Positions 53,652 to 62,530 of a stretch of 64,000 bases of DNA are shown here, one piece after another. The notes under the pieces were generated by a model. It saw only the letters and a list, made by a program, of their open reading frames with translations, searched no databases and was not told the origin of the DNA. Source of the DNA: Chryseobacterium panacisoli (GTDB lineage: Bacteria; Bacteroidota; Bacteroidia; Flavobacteriales; Weeksellaceae); the NCBI RefSeq assembly GCF_008274625.1, contig NZ_VTRU01000001.1, forward strand, positions 2,282,873 through 2,346,872, written 5' to 3'. A program made the translations under genes and the position numbers. Numbering within the stretch: position 1 is the first letter of the stretch; every line of letters starts with the position of its first letter.

Positions 53652-55172
53652 ATGAAAAATAATATCAATAAAGAGAAAATGCAAAAAGGTAAAACAGCAA
53701 AATGGCTCATGAGGTCTATATTTGCTGCAGGACTTCTGACATTGGCTTCTTGTGAAACCAGCCTTGATACCATCAATGAGAATCCTAATGACCAGGCCAG
53801 CATTGATCCTAAAAACCTACTGACCTTCGTTGAAAAATATACATTTCAGGTGAATGGTGATAATATGTATGCTTCAAGAATGATGATTGGTACGGATGGT
53901 GAAAATTCGTATCAGTATATGAAGTGGAATGATGCTTCTTTTGAAGTCTACACAAAAGGGTTGTTGAATACAGGAAAAATGATGCAGGAAGCGGAGAAGA
54001 GAGGAAATAAAAATTATCTGGCTATCGGAAAGTTTTTAAGAGCCTATCATTTTTTCAACATCAGTTTAAAAGTGGGAAGTGCTCCATATTCTGAAGCAGC
54101 AAAAGGTGAATCCGGGATTACACAGCCTAAATATGACACTCAGGAAGCCGTGATGTCCGGAATTTTATCAGAATTAAAAGAAGCCAATGATCTTATTAAT
54201 ACCAATGATAAAATTGAAGGTGACATTGTGTACAACGGAGATGCTTTAAAGTGGAAAAAGCTGATCAATTCTTTCCGTCTGAAAATTCTGATCACTTTAT
54301 CCAAGAAAAATACGGTAGGAAATTTTAATATTGCTACAGAATTTGCCTCTATTGCAGGAAGCCAGTCTTTAATGACTTCTATTGCTGACAATGGTGAGCT
54401 TAAATTTGCAGATGCTGCAGACAGCAGATATACCATGTTTAATAACAGCGGATATGGTTCCAGCTTATATATGGCAGATTATTTCATCAATATGTTCAAA
54501 GACAGGCATGATCCACGTCTGTTCACTTTTGCAGCACAGACTACAGGAGCAAAAGAAGCAGGAAAAGCCATCACAGATTTTACAGCTTATAACGGAGGGA
54601 ATCCTACTTCTCCTTACTCTGACAACGCTGCTCTGATCACGGCTAAGAATATCTCTAAAGTAAACGACCGTTTTTATAAAGATCCTACCAATGAACCAGC
54701 TTCTGTATTAAGTTATTCAGAACTTGAATTTATTCTGGCTGAAGCTACGGCAAGAGGCTGGATTTCGGGATCGGCAAAAACTCATTATGATAATGCGATC
54801 AAGGCCAGTTTCAGTTTTTATCAGACCTATGTAAAAAACCAGGGACAATATTTCTCAGGATTTGATGTGAATCAGTATCTGGCAACGCCTTTGGTTGTTT
54901 ATAATAATGCTGATCCTTTACAAGCCCAGCTGGAAAAAATCATGACTCAAAAATACATGACGATGTTCCATCAGGCACAATGGACTTCTTATTATGACTA
55001 TTTAAGAACAGGATATCCCAACTATCCCCTAAAAGCAGGAGTAGCAGCTCCTTTCAGATTCAGATATCCGCAATCGGAATACAGCTATAACAGCAATAAT
55101 TTAAAAGCTGCTTTGAGTGCCCAATATGGAGGAAATGATAATATTAACTCTAAACCCTGGTGGTTACAGTAG
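53652..55172 (+). CDS. SusD/RagB family lipoprotein (SusD-like_2 type)
   Basis: 506 residues. A long basic N-region precedes the signal helix and lipobox (TLASC, Cys ~34). It has the SusD-like_2 pattern: LDTINENPNDQASIDPKNLLTFVEKYTFQVNG, FLRAYHFFNISLKVGSAPYSEAAKGESGITQPKYDTQEAVMSGILSELKEANDLI, YNGDALKWKKLINSFRLKILITLSKK, and SYSELEFILAEATARGW. Partner of the SusC at 50475 (18-bp gap). Surface binding of the ligand is inferred from the family. Confidence 0.93.
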   Translation: MKNNINKEKMQKGKTAKWLMRSIFAAGLLTLASCETSLDTINENPNDQASIDPKNLLTFVEKYTFQVNGDNMYASRMMIGTDGENSYQYMKWNDASFEVYTKGLLNTGKMMQEAEKRGNKNYLAIGKFLRAYHFFNISLKVGSAPYSEAAKGESGITQPKYDTQEAVMSGILSELKEANDLINTNDKIEGDIVYNGDALKWKKLINSFRLKILITLSKKNTVGNFNIATEFASIAGSQSLMTSIADNGELKFADAADSRYTMFNNSGYGSSLYMADYFINMFKDRHDPRLFTFAAQTTGAKEAGKAITDFTAYNGGNPTSPYSDNAALITAKNISKVNDRFYKDPTNEPASVLSYSELEFILAEATARGWISGSAKTHYDNAIKASFSFYQTYVKNQGQYFSGFDVNQYLATPLVVYNNADPLQAQLEKIMTQKYMTMFHQAQWTSYYDYLRTGYPNYPLKAGVAAPFRFRYPQSEYSYNSNNLKAALSAQYGGNDNINSKPWWLQ

Positions 55173-55197
55173 AAATCTGATTAATTTTATATAAAAC

Positions 55198-55242
55198 AAA
55201 GAAACCGCAGGAAAATCCTATTAACTTGCGGTTTCTTTCTTA
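55198..55242 (+). terminator. Intrinsic terminator between SusD and phospholipase C
   Basis: A 12-bp stem AAAGAAACCGCA / TGCGGTTTCTTT (55198-55209 and 55227-55238) with T-rich tail, only 13 bp before the phospholipase ATG. The lipase may be expressed by readthrough or from an unseen promoter. Confidence 0.8.
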
Positions 55243-55254
55243 TTACGATTGAAT

Positions 55255-57594
55255 ATGAACAGAAGAGAATTTTTAGAAAAATCAAGTCTTTTATTAGCGG
55301 GATTAGGAACTTCAAGTGTTCTGCATCCTTCCATTTTAAAAGCTCTGGCTATTGATCCTGCTGCCCAGTCTACGTTTTATGATGCGGAACATGTGGTAAT
55401 TCTGATGCAGGAAAACCGATCATTTGATCATGCATTCGGTGCGCTCAAAGGAGTAAGAGGTTTTTTAGATAAAAGAGCCTTTGTAAAACAGGATGGACAT
55501 TCTGTTTTCTTTCAAAAGAATGATGAGGGAAAATATGCATCTCCTGCCCGTCTGGATTTGAGAAATACAAAATCAACCTGGATGAGCTCACTGCCGCATT
55601 CATGGGCAGATCAGCAAAAAGCGCTGAACAAGGGAAAATATGACCAATGGCTTCAGGCTAAAGCTTCTGGAAATAAAGATTACAAAAATATTCCACTGAC
55701 ATTAGGATATTATAACCGTGAAGACCTTCCGTTTTATTATCAGCTGGCAGATGCATTTACCATCTTCGATCAGTATTTCTGCTCTTCACTTACCGGGACT
55801 ACTCCAAACAGATTATTCCTTTGGTCCGGAACCTTGAGGGAACAGCAAAACGGAAAAGTAAAGGCCAATGTTGTGAATGAAAATATTGACTATGACAAAG
55901 CGAGACAGGCCAAATGGAAAAGCTTCCCGGAAATTTTAGAACAGCAGAATGTTTCGTGGAGAATTTATCAGAATGAAATCAGTCTTCCAAAAGGAATGTC
56001 CGGAGAGCAGGAAGCTTGGCTGAGTAATTTTACGGATAATCCTATTGAATGGTTTTCAAAATTCAACGTTAAATTTTCAAAAGGATATTACCAGAATATT
56101 CCTAATATCATAGCGTATCTGAAGCAGGAAATTGAAAAAAATCCTAAACAGAAAGAAAGGCTGGAAACTATGCTCGCTGAAGTTCAGGAAGATCAGGTGA
56201 AATATCATCCGGACAATTATTCAAAACTTTCAAAAGAAGAAAAAAACCTTCACGAAAAAGCCTTCACCACCAACTCCAATGATCCGGATTACTGGAAACT
56301 GGAAATCGGGAAGGATGAAAACGGGGAAAGGCTGGTTGTTCCGGAAGGTGATGTCCTGTTCCAGTTCCGAAAAGATGTGGAAGAGAAGAAACTCCCGCTG
56401 GTTTCCTGGCTGGTAGCTCCTGAACATTTCTCAGACCACCCGGGATCACCATGGTACGGTGCATGGTATATTTCTGAGGTTTTGAATATTCTTACCAAAG
56501 ATCCTGAAACCTGGAAAAAAACAATATTTATCATCAATTATGATGAAAACGACGGATATTTTGATCACGTACTGCCTTTTGCACCGCCTGTAAATCCGAG
56601 CCAGCCTATTGATATGAACGGAAAAGAAGGGGTGGAATATGTGGATCAGTCCCAGGAATATATGTCGAATCCTTCTCTAAAAAATTATGAAAAGATCGAA
56701 GGAACGGTTGGATTAGGCTACAGAGTCCCAATGATTATTGCTTCACCATGGACAAAAGGAGGTTTTGTAAATTCTGAAGTATCAGATCATACTTCCGTTC
56801 TGCAGTTCCTGGAAAATTTCATCATGAAAAAATATAAGAAAAATGTTCATGTTGACAATATCAGTGACTGGAGAAGAGCAGTATGCGGAGATCTTACATC
56901 CGCCTTCAATTCTTCCAATGTAAAAGCTCCACAGATGAATTACCTGGATCAGAAAGAGTATGCCAAGACCATCAATGCGGCTAAAAACAAACCTGTCCCG
57001 GATCTGAAATGGTATTCTGAAAATGAACTTAACGGTAATTTACTTGAGATTCAGGAAAGGGGTTTAAAACCTTCAAATCCGCTTCCGTATCATTTCCACG
57101 TCAATTTGGAAGGTGAGCAGATTAAAATGACCAATTTAAAAGAGAATGGAGTTCCATTATTAATCTATGACAGAACTCAATTCAATAGTACCCATTATCA
57201 TTTTTCATATGCCCTATATTCAAAACAAGAATTGTCCCATCCTGTACATTCCGGAGCTTATGATTACGAAATTTTTGGTCCCAATGGCTTTTTCAGGAAG
57301 TTCAAGGGGAATAATATTCCCGAGCTGGAGATCATTCTGATAAATATGACCTCAAAAAATCAGGTGGAGCTTATTATCAGAAATAATAAAAATAAATCTA
57401 TCCATTTGGAAGACTTATACGGAAAAACTCAAAAAATAATCACGGTGCAAAAGCCGGAGGAAAAAATCATTATCGATCTCGATAAATATAAAGGCTGGTA
57501 TGATTTGAAATTAACATTTAATGAATATCTATGGCATTTTGCCGGAAGAATAGAGACCGGAAAAGTTTCTGTTTCTGATCCACATTGGGCATAA
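55255..57594 (+). CDS. Phosphocholine-specific phospholipase C, Tat-exported
   Basis: 779 residues from the ATG at 55255. The N-terminus MNRREFLEKSSLLLAGLG is a twin-arginine signal (R3, R4), as in Pseudomonas PlcH/PlcN. Phosphoesterase domain motifs are HVVILMQENRSFDHAFGALKGVRGF, SLTGTTPNRLFLWSGT, WLVAPEHFSDHPGSPWYGAWYISEVLN, NYDENDGYFDHVLPFAPP and RVPMIIASPWTKGGFVNSEVSDHTSVLQFLENF. Two C-terminal DUF756-type beta domains follow (~600-690; ~695-775). It hydrolyses phosphatidylcholine (possibly sphingomyelin) to phosphocholine. Located directly after the second SusCD pair, beyond a terminator; role in lipid-phosphate use is likely. Confidence 0.95.
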   Translation: MNRREFLEKSSLLLAGLGTSSVLHPSILKALAIDPAAQSTFYDAEHVVILMQENRSFDHAFGALKGVRGFLDKRAFVKQDGHSVFFQKNDEGKYASPARLDLRNTKSTWMSSLPHSWADQQKALNKGKYDQWLQAKASGNKDYKNIPLTLGYYNREDLPFYYQLADAFTIFDQYFCSSLTGTTPNRLFLWSGTLREQQNGKVKANVVNENIDYDKARQAKWKSFPEILEQQNVSWRIYQNEISLPKGMSGEQEAWLSNFTDNPIEWFSKFNVKFSKGYYQNIPNIIAYLKQEIEKNPKQKERLETMLAEVQEDQVKYHPDNYSKLSKEEKNLHEKAFTTNSNDPDYWKLEIGKDENGERLVVPEGDVLFQFRKDVEEKKLPLVSWLVAPEHFSDHPGSPWYGAWYISEVLNILTKDPETWKKTIFIINYDENDGYFDHVLPFAPPVNPSQPIDMNGKEGVEYVDQSQEYMSNPSLKNYEKIEGTVGLGYRVPMIIASPWTKGGFVNSEVSDHTSVLQFLENFIMKKYKKNVHVDNISDWRRAVCGDLTSAFNSSNVKAPQMNYLDQKEYAKTINAAKNKPVPDLKWYSENELNGNLLEIQERGLKPSNPLPYHFHVNLEGEQIKMTNLKENGVPLLIYDRTQFNSTHYHFSYALYSKQELSHPVHSGAYDYEIFGPNGFFRKFKGNNIPELEIILINMTSKNQVELIIRNNKNKSIHLEDLYGKTQKIITVQKPEEKIIIDLDKYKGWYDLKLTFNEYLWHFAGRIETGKVSVSDPHWA

Positions 57595-57616
57595 AAAAAT
57601 GTTTAAAATATTGATA

Positions 57617-57650
57617 AAAATCCTGTACATATTGGTACAGGATTTTTTTG
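57617..57650 (+). terminator. Intrinsic terminator after phospholipase C
   Basis: A perfect 10-bp stem AATCCTGTAC / GTACAGGATT (57619-57628 and 57635-57644) and a T run. Confidence 0.88.
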
Positions 57651-57770
57651 AGTTATTTTTTAAATATAATGCATTACATAACGTAAATAATCATCAATAT
57701 AAAAATTATAATATATTTTTTTCACAATATGCTGAATTTTGTTATATTCACTTAACTAATTATTAGCATC

Positions 57771-58349
57771 ATGAAAAAATTAAATTTAACTATTGCAATG
57801 TCTTTATTTGCGATTGCTCTGTCTGTAAATCTGAGCGCGCAGGATACCAATACAGACAATCATACAGTCACAATTTCTATTCCTGAAGTTGCACTGGTAG
57901 ATATTGAGCCGTCTGCCACAAAAAACATTACTCTTGGATTTACAGCGCCTACAGAAGCAGGAAATCCTATCGTTCCGGCAACAGCCAACACTACTTTATG
58001 GCTTAATTATTCATCCATTAAATCTGTTGCAGATCCTACCCGTAATATAAGTGTAACAATGAATGCTATCATTCCCGGAGTTGATCTTCAGGTAACAGCA
58101 GCAGCAGCTACCGGAGCAGGAGCAGGAACATTGGGAACATCTGCTGGTCTGTTGACATTAAGTGCTGCCAACCAGACTATCATTTCAGGAATCGGAAGTG
58201 CTTATACAGGAAATGGTGCCAACAACGGACACAATCTTACGTATGCAATTGCTGCAGGAAGTGGCCCTGGAGGGGTAGCAGCCTATGCAGATTTACAGGC
58301 GACAGCCACTGTAGCAGCTACCGTTACTTATACAATATCAGATAATTAG
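57771..58349 (+). CDS. Pilin-like secreted subunit A of an usher-like cassette
   Basis: 192 residues. Signal peptide (MKKLNLTIAMSLFAIALSVNLSA) and a beta-rich mature protein without cysteines. It shares with the gene at 61997 an N-terminal strand (VTISIPEVALVDIEP), TEAGNPI ... TTLWLNYSS, a Gly/Ala loop (AAATGAGAGTLGTSAG) and the block TIISGIGSAYTGNGANNGH (136-154). It ends in alternating hydrophobics, ATVAATVTYTISDN, like the final strand used in donor-strand exchange by chaperone-usher pilins. First gene of the cassette; separated by a hairpin from the assembly genes, consistent with higher expression. Structural subunit is inference; no described family recognised. Confidence 0.7.
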   Translation: MKKLNLTIAMSLFAIALSVNLSAQDTNTDNHTVTISIPEVALVDIEPSATKNITLGFTAPTEAGNPIVPATANTTLWLNYSSIKSVADPTRNISVTMNAIIPGVDLQVTAAAATGAGAGTLGTSAGLLTLSAANQTIISGIGSAYTGNGANNGHNLTYAIAAGSGPGGVAAYADLQATATVAATVTYTISDN

Positions 58350-58378
58350 AATTTAAAATACATTTTATTCTCTATTTC

Positions 58379-58419
58379 AAAAACAAGAAGAAATTGTCAT
58401 TCAGTTTCTTCCTGTTTTT
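58379..58419 (+). terminator. Hairpin between subunit A and the chaperone-like gene (possible attenuator)
   Basis: A 15-bp stem with one mismatch (58379-58393 and 58405-58419) has an 11-nt loop and U-rich right arm but a weak tail, so partial termination is plausible. An apparent longer start for the next ORF (TTG 58394) lies in its loop and is rejected. Confidence 0.6.
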
Positions 58420-58453
58420 GTATTACTCATCATTTAACTCCAAACTTTATATA

Positions 58454-59254
58454 ATGATAAAGCGTATTCTTCTCTTGATCATCTTGATTTTGCAGTTTAG
58501 CTTTTTACATGCGGGCATTGTGATTCTCAACGGGCTTACGCATTCTTACAAAATTGAAAACGGAAAGGTTTACAAAGGAAAGGTAGCCATTGAAAACACA
58601 AGCAATACTCCCCAGAGTGTAAAATTATTTTTACAGGACTTTGCTTACCATGCTGACGGAACGATCAATTATTCGGCTTTGCATACAAATAAACGGACGA
58701 ATGGAGAATGGATAAAACTCAATACCAACCTGGTTACTCTGAAAGGTAAGGAGAAAACAGAGGTCTTTTATGAGATTACGGTACCCAATCAAGCCAGAGA
58801 TTCCGGAAGCTATTGGAGTGTCATTATTGTAGAACCAGTAGAGGATATAAAGCCCAGCGACAATAAAGCAGGAGTGAACATCACTTCTGTGATACGCTAC
58901 GCTATCCAGGTCATTACAGATTTTGAAACAGAAAAGGCCAAACCGGACCTTAAGTTTGAAAGTGTAAAAGTAGAAAAACAGGAGGGAAAGCAAACTGTGA
59001 AGATTGCCATAGCCAATAATGGGAATCTTTACTGCAAACCGACAACAGCCATAGAAATCTATAACCGTAAAACGGGTGAAAAAATAGGAACGTATTCAAG
59101 TTTAACAATGGGACTGCTGCCTGATACCTCCAAAACATTTTACATCGATATCAGTAAAATACCACCGGACAAATACAAAGCCGCCATAATAGCTACGGAT
59201 GAAGAGGAGAATGCATTTGCACTCAATGTGGAATTAGAAGTAAAAAATGATTAG
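58454..59254 (+). CDS. PapD/DUF916-like periplasmic chaperone candidate
   Basis: 266 residues from the ATG at 58454. Signal peptide (MIKRILLLIILILQFSFLHA). Two Ig-like beta-sandwiches: the first (~25-140) has KVAIENTSNTPQSVKLFLQDFAYHADGTINYSALHTNKRTNGEWIKLNTNLVTLKGKEKTEVFYEITVPNQARDSGSYWSVIIVEP, matching the pattern of PapD-like chaperones and WxL-associated DUF916 proteins (extend-and-cap Ig fold, NGxINY, GSYWSVIIVE). The second (~150-265) has FESVKVEKQEGKQTVKIAIANNGNLYCKPTTAIEIYN. Its stop overlaps the next start by 8 bp. A role in folding or delivering the small subunits to the barrel protein is proposed from gene order. Confidence 0.7.
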   Translation: MIKRILLLIILILQFSFLHAGIVILNGLTHSYKIENGKVYKGKVAIENTSNTPQSVKLFLQDFAYHADGTINYSALHTNKRTNGEWIKLNTNLVTLKGKEKTEVFYEITVPNQARDSGSYWSVIIVEPVEDIKPSDNKAGVNITSVIRYAIQVITDFETEKAKPDLKFESVKVEKQEGKQTVKIAIANNGNLYCKPTTAIEIYNRKTGEKIGTYSSLTMGLLPDTSKTFYIDISKIPPDKYKAAIIATDEEENAFALNVELEVKND

Positions 59255-62000
59255 AACTTGGACTTTATTTATTATCATCTTATTATTCCCGATATTTATT
59301 TTTTCTCAACAGCAATCCAACCGATTGTCCAGTAAAAAAGATAGCATATTACCGGGAATGTCAACTTCTATTCCTTTTACATTAGAAAATAATTCGGATG
59401 AAAACAGGACTTATGAGATATCAGTTACTACTTCAAGTCCTTCTATAACACCCATTTTAGCAAAAGGAGAATTTCAGATCGCTGCCCATGAAATATCAGC
59501 TTATCTGGTCCCTTTGCGTATTGCAACAGAAACAAGCCAGGGCAGTTATTCTGTATCACTGAGCATTACTGACCGGAATAACGGGATATCCTTTACGAAA
59601 ACATCAAAAATAACAGTTTCAGGAAACAGAAATATTTCCCTTACTGCTCTGAATTCACCCGAGTTTGTAAGGGCCGGAGAAACGATCCGAGCTTCTTTTC
59701 TTTTAAAAAATAATGGCAATATAACAGAGGATATTCATCTTGAAAGTAAAAATGCCATTCTTGACAATGAGGCTTCATTAGTACTGGAACCCAATGAGTC
59801 AAAAATCATTACGATACACAAAGTAACAAACCCTGAACTCAGTCAAAATGAATTCCAGAACCTTAATCTTTCGGTATACTCAAAAGGTAATCTTAAAGAA
59901 ACTCAAAGTGTTTATGTAAGTACTCAGGTGATATCAGTAAAACCATCTGAAAACGATATTTATCACAGACTTCCTGTTGCTCTTTCATTATCTTTCATAG
60001 GAATGCAGAATATGGGGGTTTACAATGATGGTTTTCAGGGAGAAATTTATGGTAAAGGAACACTGGATAAAGACAACAAAAACCAGATTGAATTCCGGGC
60101 GGTTACCCACAACCCTGTAGATCTCAATACATTTACCCAGTATGAAGAATATTTTGTAAATTATAAACGGGATAACTTCTTTATTCATCTTGGTGATAAA
60201 ACGTATTCTTCATCTTATTTAACAGAGTTCGCAAGATATGGCCGCGGGGCAGAAATCCGGTATGATTTTAATAAAGTGAGTCTGGGCGGTTTTTATAATC
60301 ATCCCAGGTTTTTCAGAGATATTAAGGATGAATTTAATATGTATTCCACCTTCAAAATCCGGAAAGAATCAGAACTTTCGGTCGGATATCTTTACAAGAC
60401 TCCAAGAAAAGAGGAAATCCGATATGGAGATCTGAGGCTTGATTCTGATGCTCATCTTCCTTATGCCAAAGGAAAATTCAAGATCTCAAGAAACCTTAAT
60501 ATTTCCGGAGAATTGGCCTACAGTAAAACAAAAAAAACGGATGGAACCGCTTATATGCTGCAGGCTGATGCTATTTTTGAAAAGTTCAGCGGAAGTTTAA
60601 TGTATGTAAAAGCAAGTCCTGAATTTGCAGGATATTTTACGAATACAAATACTTTTAACGGAAACATTAATTACAAAATTTCCAGAAAGCTCAGTGCTTT
60701 TGTCAACTATACACAGGATGTGAAAAATTTTCAGAGAGATACTCTGTTTTTAGCAGCTCCCTACAGACAGTATTTACAATATGGCGTACAATATAAATAC
60801 CGCTCCAATGGGTCCGTTATCCTTAACAGCGGTTATCAAAAGTACCAGGATCGTTTAGAACCCAAACAGTTTGATTACTATGAGCGCTTTTTCAAGGTAA
60901 GTATTGATCAGCAGATCGGAATGTTTCAAGTGAATGTTGAAGGGCAGTTTGGCAAAACAGACAATTATCTGACAGGATTTAGTGGTAATTCAAGTTTTTA
61001 TTCTGCGAATCTTTCATTTCAAAAATTCAGAACCTATTTTAATGTATTCGGAAGCTATGCCATCAGTTCGAGATACCAGCTGCAGAACCAGAAACAGCTT
61101 TATTATGGAGCAAGAATTTACAGCCGTTTTTCTGATCAGACTACTTTAAGTATTTTCTATCAGAACAATTATATGCCTGAAGAATATTTTAAAGACAGAA
61201 ATTTATTTGAACTTCTCTTCCACCAGCAGCTATTTCCCGGAAATGAAATTGATCTTTCCGGCAGATATTCATTACAGAGAGGAGAAATTGGGGATAAAGA
61301 TTTTATATTCTCCATGCGCTATACATGGCGTCCCAATGTTCCGGTACAGAAAACAGCTGAATATATTTCGTTATCCGGAAATATCAGTAATCTTGGGATA
61401 AAAAAGACAGAAGGGATAAGATTAATGCTGGGAAGTTATTTGTCAGTTACCGATCAGGAAGGAAATTATGTATTCAAAAATGTGATTCCAGGCAATTATT
61501 TTCTGGAGATCGACCGTTCAACAACAGAGATCAATGATATTCCCACATTGGCTTTTCCGGCAGCGCTTTCTCTGAGTAACAAAGAAAATATTTTTAATTT
61601 CGGATTAACGACAGCGGCTAGTGTTCAAGGTCATATTCAGTTTATAGAAACAGAAGATAAAGATCAGACCGGACTTATTGAACTGCTCGCTAAAAAAGAG
61701 AAAAAGAAAAAAGAAAGTATTATTATAGAAGCTACAGGCAAGGATCAGACCTACCGCAAAATATGCTTTATTGGTGAGGATTTTGATTTTACTTATCTCA
61801 GACCTGGAGACTGGACGGTTAAAGTCTATCGCAATGGTCTTGATAAACGTTATAAAGTCTCGAACGACAAATTTCAATTTACGCTTAATCCTTCAGAAAC
61901 AAAAAAATTAAATATTCATATTGTCAAACAACAAATAGAAATAAAATACCAGCAGGAATCCTTAAAGGTAGGATATAATGAAATAAAAAAGAAAAAATGA
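59247..62000 (+). CDS. Usher-like outer-membrane barrel protein
   Basis: 917 residues. Signal peptide (MIRTWTLFIIILLFPIFIFS). Two Ig-like/NEW3-type domains at ~25-230 (SILPGMSTSIPFTLENNSDENRTYEISVTT; PEFVRAGETIRASFLLKNNGNITEDIHLES). A large barrel at ~235-700 has alternating aromatic strands and a GDKTYSSSYLTEFARYGRGAEIRYDF segment (~311-340) recalling usher/outer-membrane pores (GRGxxI). C-terminal carboxypeptidase-regulatory-like domain (~705-755; GSYLSVTDQEGNYVFKNVIPGNYFLEID) and a final beta domain to 905. Start overlaps the chaperone stop; stop overlaps the next start (ATGA). No homologue of known function recognised; usher analogy is inference. Confidence 0.75.
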   Translation: MIRTWTLFIIILLFPIFIFSQQQSNRLSSKKDSILPGMSTSIPFTLENNSDENRTYEISVTTSSPSITPILAKGEFQIAAHEISAYLVPLRIATETSQGSYSVSLSITDRNNGISFTKTSKITVSGNRNISLTALNSPEFVRAGETIRASFLLKNNGNITEDIHLESKNAILDNEASLVLEPNESKIITIHKVTNPELSQNEFQNLNLSVYSKGNLKETQSVYVSTQVISVKPSENDIYHRLPVALSLSFIGMQNMGVYNDGFQGEIYGKGTLDKDNKNQIEFRAVTHNPVDLNTFTQYEEYFVNYKRDNFFIHLGDKTYSSSYLTEFARYGRGAEIRYDFNKVSLGGFYNHPRFFRDIKDEFNMYSTFKIRKESELSVGYLYKTPRKEEIRYGDLRLDSDAHLPYAKGKFKISRNLNISGELAYSKTKKTDGTAYMLQADAIFEKFSGSLMYVKASPEFAGYFTNTNTFNGNINYKISRKLSAFVNYTQDVKNFQRDTLFLAAPYRQYLQYGVQYKYRSNGSVILNSGYQKYQDRLEPKQFDYYERFFKVSIDQQIGMFQVNVEGQFGKTDNYLTGFSGNSSFYSANLSFQKFRTYFNVFGSYAISSRYQLQNQKQLYYGARIYSRFSDQTTLSIFYQNNYMPEEYFKDRNLFELLFHQQLFPGNEIDLSGRYSLQRGEIGDKDFIFSMRYTWRPNVPVQKTAEYISLSGNISNLGIKKTEGIRLMLGSYLSVTDQEGNYVFKNVIPGNYFLEIDRSTTEINDIPTLAFPAALSLSNKENIFNFGLTTAASVQGHIQFIETEDKDQTGLIELLAKKEKKKKESIIIEATGKDQTYRKICFIGEDFDFTYLRPGDWTVKVYRNGLDKRYKVSNDKFQFTLNPSETKKLNIHIVKQQIEIKYQQESLKVGYNEIKKKK

Positions 62001-62521
62001 TTTTAATCCGTTCCCTATTGTTATTAGCGTCTTTTATCTTGTCAGGACTAATCTATTCCCAGACTACTGTCACTATGACTTTACCTGTCGTAACTTTAAT
62101 GGATATAGAGCCCACAGGAAATTTTACGCTCAATTTCACTTCCCCCACCGAAGCAGGAAATGCCATTGGTAATCCGACTCCCAATACCTCAAAATGGATA
62201 AACTACACTTCCGCTATTGCACCCGGAGGGCTTACCAGAAGAATTACAGCATCTGTCAATAAAGTTATTGCAGGGGTTAATATAAGATTACAGGCTGCCG
62301 CCGCTTCCGGAGCAGGAGCAGGAACTCGGGGAACTTCCTCAGGGCAGGTTACTCTTACCACAACTCCTGTTACAATTATTAGCGGGATCGGAGGTGCCTA
62401 TACAGGCAATGGAGCCAATAATGGCCATGCTCTCACCATTTCTTTAACGACCAATACTTATGCTAACTTAATTGCACAAGCTAATACGGCTGTTGTAATT
62501 GTCTACACTATCACAGAATAA
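61997..62521 (+). CDS. Pilin-like secreted subunit B, paralogue of subunit A
   Basis: 174 residues. Signal peptide (MILIRSLLLLASFILSGLIYS). Clear paralogue of the gene at 57771: VTMTLPVVTLMDIEPTG, TEAGNAI ... SKWINYTSA, AAASGAGAGTRGTSSG, and TIISGIGGAYTGNGANNGH (126-144), collinear with almost constant offset. It ends ANTAVVIVYTITE, the same alternating C-terminal strand. No cysteines. ATGA overlap with the barrel gene ensures coupled translation. Minor or tip-proximal subunit is a guess. Confidence 0.72.
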   Translation: MILIRSLLLLASFILSGLIYSQTTVTMTLPVVTLMDIEPTGNFTLNFTSPTEAGNAIGNPTPNTSKWINYTSAIAPGGLTRRITASVNKVIAGVNIRLQAAAASGAGAGTRGTSSGQVTLTTTPVTIISGIGGAYTGNGANNGHALTISLTTNTYANLIAQANTAVVIVYTITE

Positions 62522-62530
62522 AATTGAAAA

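Noticed and set aside
57674..57686. TTAC-5 bp-GTAA inverted motif upstream of the usher-like cassette
   Set aside because: Four-bp arms in very AT-rich DNA; too weak to call an operator.
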